Source: Segatella oris
Lineage (GTDB): Bacteria > Bacteroidota > Bacteroidia > Bacteroidales > Bacteroidaceae
Direction of reading: 5' to 3'
Assembly: GCF_900637655.1 (NCBI RefSeq)
Contig: NZ_LR134384.1
Coordinates: 3,157,501-3,168,212 of the forward strand
Length of the DNA: 10,712 nt
Positions 1-5,180 of this stretch are shown here, piece by piece. How positions within the stretch are numbered: the first letter of the stretch is position 1; each line of letters starts with the position of its first letter. The notes under the pieces were generated by a model. The model did no database searches. It saw only the letters and a list, made by a program, of their open reading frames with translations, and was not told where the DNA came from. The translations under genes and the position numbers were made by a program.

Positions 1-276
1 GAAATAATAAGGCATGTCTTTATAACTATCCTTGATATAATTTTTCCATTCGTTATTAAATACTCCATTGAGAATATACACAAGTTGTGTGATGCTTTCT
101 GCGGCTCGAACTCGTATACTAATGGGAGATTGGTTTATTCTATCTATATATACCTTAAACTTTCGCATTATCTCTGCAGTTTGACTTGCAGTCAGGCCTC
201 TTCCTTTTAAATATTTGTTCTTATACAGGCTTCTACACTTTAGGTCAAGATAGAACTCCCAAGGTTTTCTTTTCAT
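1..276 (-). CDS. Unknown protein, N-terminal part (runs off left edge)
   Basis: A minus-strand reading frame starts at ATG 276-274 and stays open for all 92 codons to base 1, so the C-terminus lies outside the window. The protein starts MKRKPWEFYLDLKCRSLYKN and is rich in Lys, Arg, Tyr and Ile. It looks soluble, with no signal peptide or membrane segment. Charged and aromatic residues are spread as in a helical protein, and the absence of stops in AT-rich DNA supports real coding. It is divergent from cas6, with about 460 bases between them, so it is not part of the cas operon. I do not recognise the family and assign no function. Confidence 0.6.
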   Translation of the reverse strand, partial: MKRKPWEFYLDLKCRSLYKNKYLKGRGLTASQTAEIMRKFKVYIDRINQSPISIRVRAAESITQLVYILNGVFNNEWKNYIKDSYKDMPYYF

Positions 277-736
277 AGACAATATTAAAAAATCAGATAA
301 CTGTCTTTTTGTATTCTAAACAGTAAATCAATATCTATCTTTCAAAGTTCTTATAGTCTTTTTCATTCGGTATATCTTTTACGGTCAAAGTTTTATCTAT
401 TTAGTTTGAATATGGCAAATTTAGGTATATTGCAGAATATAATGCCATTCTTAGAACTGTAATTTTGAAAAACTTTAAAAGTTTAACATAAAGATAAGAG
501 TTGATGTTACTTGTCATACAAAGATATTAATTTATAAGTGCTGCCATAGGGGTTCTTGAGAATAGATTCTTTCCGTCTAATGTAATATAGATCGATGTGG
601 AAATTCAATGAAATGACCTTAAATTTGACTTTTTGTTAAGATATTTATAAGAAAAATGCGAAATTATTTTGAAGTTATTGAATAAAAGAGTATCTTAGAT
701 GCTTGAAATTATTAATAATCTATAAACCTTCATTTC
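277..736. other. AT-rich intergenic gap between divergent genes
   Basis: These 460 bases hold no convincing reading frame, tRNA, or direct repeats of CRISPR size. They separate the minus-strand gene ending at 276 from cas6 at 737, so promoters for both probably lie here. I found no clean TAnnTTTG box with a matching upstream TTTG. The last 130 bases before cas6 are the likely cas operon leader and promoter region, but I cannot place a start site. Confidence 0.5.
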
Positions 737-1513
737 ATGAGATTTAAGATGACTTTCCGTATAGACCGCAGTCAGGGTGATTGTTTACCAATAAACTATC
801 AGTATGAACAGTCTGCGGTCATATATAAGATATTGTCGAATGCTGATAAAGCTTATTCGGCGTGGTTGCATGATAATGGCTTTCAGCTTGATAATGGAAA
901 GCATTTCAAGTTGTTCTGCTATTCGCGTTTTCAATTTGAGAAATATCGTATTATGAGAGCAGCAAAGTGTATTAATATCATAGGGGATAAGATAGAATGG
1001 TATGTCAGTTTCCTGCCCGAGAAGAGCACAGCTGAGTTTGTCCATGGTTTGTTTGCCAATCAGCATGTAGTGATTGGGAATAAGGATTATCGGGTAGCCT
1101 TGGATGTAGTCGGCATTGAGGCTTTATCTTCTAAGCCTTTAGAAGACGCAATGACTTTCCGTGTAAACTCTTCTGTCTGTATTCGGGAGAAGAAAGATAA
1201 TCGGGTACAATATCTTTCTCCTTTAGACAATCATTATAGGGAGGGCTTGTTGAAGGGGCTTCTTGCACGTTATGAATCGTTTTATGGCTGCCCTTTTGTG
1301 GGAGATATCTCTTCGTTTGGATTTGAGTTGCTGACTCATAAGCCGAAGTCTGTTCTTATTACAATCAAGGCTGACACTCCCGAGCAAACTCGCGTTCGTG
1401 GCTTTCGCTATGATTTCCGCTTGAAGGCTCCGATAGAATTGATGAAGATAGCCTATGAGGGTGGTTTGGGCGAATTGTGTTCTCAAGGTTTTGGATTTAT
1501 AGAAAATAAGTAG
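737..1513 (+). CDS. cas6: CRISPR-associated endoribonuclease Cas6
   Basis: Cas6 cuts the CRISPR precursor transcript inside each repeat to give mature crRNAs, and usually stays on the crRNA. The 258-aa length fits the family. The N-terminus (MRFKMTFRID, then LPINYQY at 17-23) is the usual first RAMP strand and turn. His45 in AWLHDNGF is the likely catalytic histidine by position. The C-terminus, GGLGELCSQGFGFIENK, is the glycine-rich loop typical of Cas6. The start at 737 gives the expected N-terminus. The gene ends 6 bases before cas8, so the two were probably co-transcribed as a type I-B operon. The reading frame is intact, so crRNA processing may survive even though cas8 is cut. Confidence 0.9.
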   Translation: MRFKMTFRIDRSQGDCLPINYQYEQSAVIYKILSNADKAYSAWLHDNGFQLDNGKHFKLFCYSRFQFEKYRIMRAAKCINIIGDKIEWYVSFLPEKSTAEFVHGLFANQHVVIGNKDYRVALDVVGIEALSSKPLEDAMTFRVNSSVCIREKKDNRVQYLSPLDNHYREGLLKGLLARYESFYGCPFVGDISSFGFELLTHKPKSVLITIKADTPEQTRVRGFRYDFRLKAPIELMKIAYEGGLGELCSQGFGFIENK

Positions 1514-1519
1514 TATACA

Positions 1520-2227
1520 ATGAAAGAAACGTATAGAAATGTGGATTATAAGTCTCTTTTTGAGATGACAGGAGATCCTTTTGTCGATGCAGGAGGTTTT
1601 GCCTTAGAAGAATTTGCTTCTCATTTTCCGGATTTAGATATATTGGAGTTGATAGTTAAAGCAACAAATATCTATGTAGATTGGTGGGATGCGAAAATTG
1701 ATTCATTCTTTTTAAATTCGAAAATTACTCAGCATGGATTTAAGAGTAGACAGAAGAAAGAAGAAACAGAAAAATATTTTCGTAGTCTATTGGAAGAAGC
1801 TGGAGGAAAAAAAGGGATATGTCGCTTGACGGGCAAAAAATGTCTTGTTTTTCCTGCAGGTAGGGATAATATGGTTTTAGGAGGTTCTCGAGCTTTTATT
1901 AATTTCCATCATAGTTTTGAAGAAGGATTGTTATTTTCTAAAGAGGTTTTGATAAAATATTTCTTTTTACCATTGGCTTGTGAACAAGTACAAGGAAAAA
2001 TAGCTTTGATAAGTAGTAATACTCCTGAAATTTCTCGTTTCTTTTCACAAGAGGTCTGCAAAGAAAACTTATCAGCTGTTGCACATAATAATTCTACCTC
2101 CATAAATAAAACGAAGGCAAATAATCCAAGTACCGCTTTATTTAGATATGCTGATCATGTAATTATATTAATCCGGCAAAACGAAATGTACCGCTTTGGT
2201 AAAACGAAATGTGATTATTTTGTGTAA
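1520..2227 (+). pseudogene. cas8b1: cas8b1/cst1, truncated by prophage insertion
   Basis: This is the N-terminal part of the large subunit (Cas8b1/Cst1 family) of a type I-B Cascade complex, which recognises the PAM and holds the target-strand complex for Cas3. Supporting features are its position directly after cas6, the CRLTGKKC cysteine pair (residues ~101-108) and the following GGSRAFINFHHSF stretch. The open frame is 235 codons, whereas full Cas8 proteins are usually about twice that or more. Native-looking sequence runs to about residue 212 (NPSTALFRYADHV). The last ~22 codons are read from the phage-end repeats and stop at 2225-2227. The product should lack the C-terminal half, so interference is expected to be lost. 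The family call rests on motif recollection and context, not a search. Confidence 0.75.
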
Positions 2228-2237
2228 AACGAAATGT
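2178..2237 (+). repeat. Three direct repeats, likely transposase-binding end sites
   Basis: AAAACGAAATGT occurs exactly at 2178-2189, 2201-2212 and 2226-2237. The start-to-start spacing is 23 and 25 bases, about two helical turns. The first two copies are preceded by GGC and GGT. In Mu, MuA binds three sites at each phage end with similar spacing to assemble the transpososome. The position, immediately inside the cas8 break, fits that role. An inverted set is expected at the opposite end of the prophage, outside this window. Confidence 0.7.
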
Positions 2238-2263
2238 GTTTTTTTCGAGCGCACACGTGCAAG

Positions 2264-2298
2264 AAACGCCTCAAAAAATCTTTTATTTTGAGGCGTTT
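2264..2298. terminator. Hairpin terminator at the prophage end
   Basis: A perfect 13-bp inverted repeat pairs AAACGCCTCAAAA (2264-2276) with TTTTGAGGCGTTT (2286-2298) around a 9-base loop. On the plus strand it ends in TTTTT. The A/T flanks of the stem also give short U-runs on the minus strand. It lies 73 bases past the stop of the last phage gene on the minus strand, and just after the truncated cas8 stop on the plus strand. It could therefore end both transcripts and insulate phage from host. Confidence 0.65.
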
Positions 2299-2312
2299 TT
2301 CTATTACAAATA

Positions 2313-2344
2313 TTTGTATATCTCGCAGAAAATTACTATCTTTG
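2313..2344 (+). promoter_or_regulatory. Bacteroidetes-type promoter, inward and antisense
   Basis: TTTG at 2313-2316 and TATCTTTG at 2337-2344 are separated by 20 bases, matching the -33/-7 (TAnnTTTG) promoter of Bacteroidetes. It points into the phage on the plus strand, where no credible plus-strand gene follows. A transcript starting near 2350 would be antisense to the 3' end of the thymidylate synthase-like gene (stop at 2372). The match is to a short consensus only, in AT-rich DNA. Confidence 0.4.
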
Positions 2345-2371
2345 TATAGTATATATTGGGACTTTACGCAC

Positions 2372-3010
2372 TCAAACATTGAGTTCAAACCTCACCGTCT
2401 CATCACCATCAAGCAGCAACCTCGTGCGCTCCAAGTTATTCTCGTATATGTGCACGTTTCCGAGGTTCAGCGTTATGTTTTTCAGCGGCAGGTCTATCTG
2501 TCGCGACATGAGGTAAAGGTGGTATATATCTGCAGGTAACCCTAAATTAGCATCGCTGCTCCTTTGGTAGGCCGACAACACCAATTCTCCATCATCTATC
2601 TGGAACTGCACAAGGCTAAGGCAAGGAGCCTGATTACTCTCCGCATTGGTTTCACCAAGGAATAGCACATAATTCTTGCTGTTACGTTTCTCACGATTTA
2701 TTTTCGCTATCAGCGGTGGCAGTTTCTCAAAGTAGGTCGGATAACTGTTCACCAGCACGCTTCCGCAATAGTCCCACCAGTTTATTCCAACCTCACGATA
2801 TTTTTGCACCTGACGCTCGCCTTGCATGAACAGCTGCAGCTCATTTTTTAATTTCTTTCTTGCTATGCCGTGGCTCTCGAATATGTCGAGCAGGTCGACT
2901 GGAGATAATGACAGCTGCTCGTTGAGCAGGTAGCGGATACTGCCTTTTCTGTTATGTTGTGTCTTCCCTGAAACTATGATCCGCTTCAATATTTCGTGAT
3001 ATTTGTTCAT
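2372..3010 (-). CDS. Thymidylate synthase-like protein; predicted dCMP-type hydroxymethylase or methylase
   Basis: This protein is homologous to thymidylate synthase (ThyA), which adds a one-carbon group to C5 of dUMP using folate. It aligns along most of its 212 aa: KYHEILKR with HNRKGS (Arg21, phosphate-binding), NELQLFMQGE (Glu57), INWWDYCG (77-83), APCLSLVQFQIDDG with the nucleophile Cys130, YQRSSDANLGLPADI (Arg150, Asp153), and NVHIYENN (His187, Tyr189). Three things differ from ThyA. The conserved Asn of GLPFN is Asp161 (GLPAD), as in T4 dCMP hydroxymethylase. The phosphate-binding Arg-Arg pair (SRR) is SKN. The protein is about 50 residues shorter, lacking the C-terminal folate-closing tail. 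It overlaps the methyltransferase stop by 4 bases (ATGA), implying coupled translation. The fold is near certain; dCMP specificity is inferred from one residue. Confidence 0.75.
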   Translation of the reverse strand: MNKYHEILKRIIVSGKTQHNRKGSIRYLLNEQLSLSPVDLLDIFESHGIARKKLKNELQLFMQGERQVQKYREVGINWWDYCGSVLVNSYPTYFEKLPPLIAKINREKRNSKNYVLFLGETNAESNQAPCLSLVQFQIDDGELVLSAYQRSSDANLGLPADIYHLYLMSRQIDLPLKNITLNLGNVHIYENNLERTRLLLDGDETVRFELNV

Positions 3011-3861
3011 CGTTCGAATGGTATTTGAACAGTATTTTTATAAAGCATGATATCCGTATAAGAAGCGTTATAGTTCATGTGGGCATTGAACTCCCTACGG
3101 TGGCAGTTCTCAAAGGGGTTGCCGATGAGCTTGTTTTTACCTATCCATTCACAAAGCTCTGTTATGGAGGATTTGTTTGAAGTGAAGTAGATGAAACGAT
3201 GACCAGCAAGGATGGTTAGTATATCAAGGTAATCAGACAGTTTCCAATACATTTTGTATGTTTTGCTGTCTGTGCTCAAATATGGAGGGTCAACGAGGAA
3301 CACCACATCGGGTATATTCTTGTACTGCTCGAACAGCTGACGATAATCACATGAGGTAACGGTCAGGCCGTCAAGGTAGGTATCGGCAAGTGGGTAATCG
3401 GTGGCTTTTATTCTGTTATATAACGTTTCTTTCGACAACTCTTCATAGCAGGTAGCGTATTTCATCGAAAACAGGAGCGAGCCTGACAGAGTGATATAAT
3501 CGACATAACCGAAAGTGTGCTCATACTCGTGTATGCAGGAAAGGACGCTCCTACGCATGGCGCCTGCAATGGCTTTCTTTCTTGGATAATCGCACAGAAT
3601 GCTGCGCAGCCTGGAGAGCAATGCGTTGGTCTGTGGAATGTGCTCTAATCGCAGCCTATAACCGTCGAAGTCATTATAGACTACGGTGGAGTTCGGCTTC
3701 TGATGCTTGGCGATATGTGACAACAAACCGCTGCCACCGAAAAGATCCACGAAGGTCGTATTGTCAGGGAACTGTTGGAGTACTTTGATGTACTCTTTGG
3801 CGAACATCCGCTTCTGTCCCTGAAATGGAAGCGGCGCTGAAAGATATTGTTTCTTCATCAT
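3007..3861 (-). CDS. D12-class (Dam-like) DNA adenine N6-methyltransferase
   Basis: Such enzymes transfer methyl from S-adenosylmethionine to adenine N6 in a short DNA site. The 284 aa match the family's size and its alpha motif order: LPFQGQKRMF (11-20, the Dam-type N-terminal strand), FVDLFGGSG (37-45, motif I, AdoMet binding), and VDPPYLST (190-197, motif IV DPPY, catalysis). Between them lies the target-recognition region, whose sequence specificity cannot be read by eye. No restriction endonuclease gene adjoins it, so it is probably an orphan phage methylase protecting phage DNA or marking it. It is coupled to the next gene by an ATGA overlap and follows the small helix-turn-helix-like gene by 65 bases. 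Confidence 0.9.
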   Translation of the reverse strand: MMKKQYLSAPLPFQGQKRMFAKEYIKVLQQFPDNTTFVDLFGGSGLLSHIAKHQKPNSTVVYNDFDGYRLRLEHIPQTNALLSRLRSILCDYPRKKAIAGAMRRSVLSCIHEYEHTFGYVDYITLSGSLLFSMKYATCYEELSKETLYNRIKATDYPLADTYLDGLTVTSCDYRQLFEQYKNIPDVVFLVDPPYLSTDSKTYKMYWKLSDYLDILTILAGHRFIYFTSNKSSITELCEWIGKNKLIGNPFENCHRREFNAHMNYNASYTDIMLYKNTVQIPFER

Positions 3862-3926
3862 TTTTGTTTTTTAGTGGCTTGCAAAGGTCGGCATATCCCG
3901 TAAAGAGAAAGAATATTCATCTACAA

Positions 3927-4175
3927 TTATACTGCAAATACATTACACTCACGGTTCATCCGCTTTATAAGACTGTACACAGTACGCTCACTCACGGCGT
4001 AGCGGGTTGACAATACTAACACGATATAGGAAACCTTCTCACCGCGCAGACGTAGTTCTGTATAATCATTGTAAAGGGCTATATACTGTTCGTCTTTCAA
4101 GCGTATACCGGCCTCGCGAAGCCTTTTTATCAATTCCCTGTTAAATTTCAAGATGTCTATTATCTTCATAATCAT
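3927..4175 (-). CDS. Small helix-turn-helix-like protein, possible phage regulator
   Basis: This is an 82-aa basic protein. Residues about 48-71 (VSYIVLVLSTRYAVSERT and following) read as a helix-turn-helix: a helix, a tight turn at the YAVSE position, and a second helix VYSLIKRMNRE. The general pattern (recognition helix after S-E-R-T-V) resembles Mor/C-type activators of Mu and RNA polymerase sigma-4-like domains, but the N-terminus (ILKFNRELIKRLREAGIRL) does not let me choose. ATGs at 4175 and 4169 are both possible starts. It leads the methyltransferase and thymidylate synthase-like genes and lies directly beside the proposed small RNA, so it may control that cassette. Function is inferred only from fold and place. 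Confidence 0.6.
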   Translation of the reverse strand: MIMKIIDILKFNRELIKRLREAGIRLKDEQYIALYNDYTELRLRGEKVSYIVLVLSTRYAVSERTVYSLIKRMNRECNVFAV

Positions 4176-4183
4176 ATTTTTTG

Positions 4184-4191
4184 TATCTTTG
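4184..4191 (+). promoter_or_regulatory. TAnnTTTG -7 box at the foot of the inverted repeat
   Basis: TATCTTTG matches the Bacteroidetes -7 consensus on the plus strand and ends 3 bases before the inverted repeat begins at 4195. Transcription would start about where the stem starts, as expected for a structured RNA gene. No clear TTTG or TTG element is seen at the usual distance upstream, so the promoter is unproven. Confidence 0.45.
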
Positions 4192-4194
4192 CAT

Positions 4195-4322
4195 CATCTC
4201 ACTTACATAAGCGCAAAAAAAGAAGTGCCGCGACAAGGGTATTTGCCCCCGGTCGTGCGGTACTTCGTATTGCGTTAATATGTAGGTGAGATGACTATTA
4301 ACAGGCCGGGGGCTTCTTTTTT
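4195..4322 (+). ncRNA. Candidate structured small RNA (long hairpin plus pseudoknot)
   Basis: Bases 4195-4293 form one long imperfect inverted repeat. The outer stem is 4195-4209 with 4279-4293, 15 pairs including one G-U. A middle stem is 4210-4216 with 4270-4276. An upper stem is 4222-4231 with 4257-4266, then 4232-4234 with 4252-4254. The clear imperfect positions (T4203/G4285, G4211/T4275, G4227/T4261) are G-U pairs only if the plus strand is transcribed; on the minus strand they are A-C mismatches. The apical loop holds GCCCCCGG (4245-4252; its last base is shared with the top of the stem), exactly complementary to CCGGGGGC at 4306-4313, which is followed by TTCTTTTTT. This could make a pseudoknot or a plus-strand terminator. 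It lies between two minus-strand genes with its own -7 box. No known RNA family is recognised. Confidence 0.45.
4215..4266 (-). terminator. Rho-independent terminator of the late tail operon
   Basis: Read on the minus strand, the upper stem (4252-4266 with 4222-4234) is a GC-rich hairpin followed at once by a run of seven U (4221-4215). This is a standard intrinsic terminator about 90 bases beyond the stop of the 153-aa gene. It would separate the tail operon from the helix-turn-helix/methyltransferase/thymidylate synthase-like cassette. It uses the same DNA as the proposed plus-strand RNA and may be the repeat's only function. Confidence 0.6.
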
Positions 4323-4333
4323 CTACCCCCCGG
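4306..4333. repeat. CCGGGGG/CCCCCGG hairpin, competitor of the pseudoknot
   Basis: CCGGGGG at 4306-4312 can pair with CCCCCGG at 4327-4333, with a pyrimidine-rich 14-base loop. The same left arm can instead pair with the loop sequence at 4245-4252. Neither strand has a U-run after this hairpin, so it is not a classical terminator. The two mutually exclusive pairings are what draws attention. Confidence 0.45.
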
Positions 4334-4357
4334 GATGATTATTAAATTGGCTATATA

Positions 4358-4819
4358 CTACATCGTAAGCCAATCAAGTTTTTCTGCATCTTCGAACGTT
4401 CTGTCCGAACCTTTGTACGCTTTGAGGAGTTCTGCAGCATCGAGCGGGTCGATTTTAACTTCAACCTCTTTTTCAGCTAACGATTTGAGATACTCCTCGC
4501 CTTTTTTGTTCCACGCAGCAAACCAGGTATTGATTTCAGAGATTTCCTGCTTTTCAGCATCAGTCATACCGCGCACATCTTCCTTTGCCCGTCGCTCAAG
4601 TTCCTGCGCCTCTTTCACTCGCTGTTGCATCTTCTCAAACTCTTCGTCCTGAAGTGTTGCTCGTACCTCCTCGATATCTTTGTCGTAGGCCTCCGCAATA
4701 GGGCGTAAAACTTTGAGGTCCTTCCATATTGCGAGCATGGCTTCATTGCTCATACCCCCCACTTTCAACGCCTTTAATGCTCTGTAGGCTTCAACTGCCT
4801 TAATCGTTTTTACTTTCAT
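4358..4819 (-). CDS. Small coiled-coil phage protein, unknown function
   Basis: This is a 153-aa acidic, highly charged and mostly helical protein with no cysteine, signal or membrane segment. Residues about 44-83 (from YDKDIEEVRATL to QELERRAKEDV) are heptad-like and probably a coiled coil. The C-terminal part (DPLDAAELLKAYKGSDRTFE) could be a short helical hairpin. It starts MKVKTIKAV, similar to the MEVKVKAIA start of the gene before it, from which it is separated by 34 bases. It is the last gene of the late operon, ahead of the terminator. It could be a structural or assembly accessory, but nothing in the sequence shows which. Confidence 0.65.
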   Translation of the reverse strand: MKVKTIKAVEAYRALKALKVGGMSNEAMLAIWKDLKVLRPIAEAYDKDIEEVRATLQDEEFEKMQQRVKEAQELERRAKEDVRGMTDAEKQEISEINTWFAAWNKKGEEYLKSLAEKEVEVKIDPLDAAELLKAYKGSDRTFEDAEKLDWLTM

Positions 4820-4853
4820 TTTTACTTTAATTCTTACTAAATTACTTTGTTAT

Positions 4854-5174
4854 TTACTTTTCTTTTGCTTCTGTTGCATTGACTGTGCCGAGCTTCGCTG
4901 CGTTCGCCTTGCAGTACTTCACGAACTTTGCAACGTCGGTAACCACGCTGATGATTTCGTCTTCGTCAGTAGTCAGGTAACTGATGTTGATACCTCCGAA
5001 ATGCGCGAAAGTCGCGAGAAGTTCTTTGCTGGCCTCGTTGCTGCTTACACTTCCATTTTCGATGTTTGCATACTTGTCGTTTTCAACCGAAACAACGGCC
5101 TTGATAGTCGTACCTGTACCTACAGCTTCAACACTTGCCTTGAAGCCTGCAATTGCTTTTACTTTTACTTCCAT
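4854..5174 (-). CDS. Small phage protein, unknown function
   Basis: This 106-aa protein has an N-terminal half that looks like alternating short strands (VKVKAIAGFKASVEAV, then TTIKAVVSVEND). A more helical, Ala/Lys-rich C-terminus follows (DVAKFVKYCKANAAKLG). It begins 6 bases after the stop of the 368-aa gene, so it belongs to the tail-fibre operon. There is no signal peptide or membrane segment and no motif I recognise. A role as a fibre-associated or assembly protein is only suggested by position. Confidence 0.65.
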   Translation of the reverse strand: MEVKVKAIAGFKASVEAVGTGTTIKAVVSVENDKYANIENGSVSSNEASKELLATFAHFGGINISYLTTDEDEIISVVTDVAKFVKYCKANAAKLGTVNATEAKEK

Positions 5175-5180
5175 GATTGT

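Noticed and set aside
277..736. CRISPR array or leader repeats next to cas6
   Set aside because: I found no 28-37 base direct repeats with regular spacing. Any array must lie elsewhere.
2108..2139. Further copies of the phage-end repeat on the host side (AAAACGAA at 2108 and GTACCGCTTT at 2130, the latter also at 2188)
   Set aside because: The matches are partial, and the translated cas8 sequence over these bases still looks native (NNPSTALFRYADHV). I treat the likeness as chance, though it leaves the exact junction uncertain by some tens of bases.
2234..2539. Plus-strand 101-codon open frame beside the phage end
   Set aside because: It begins inside the third terminal repeat, crosses the terminator hairpin, and lies mostly antisense to the well-supported thymidylate synthase-like gene. 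Its translation is low-complexity and Arg/Lys/Cys-rich.
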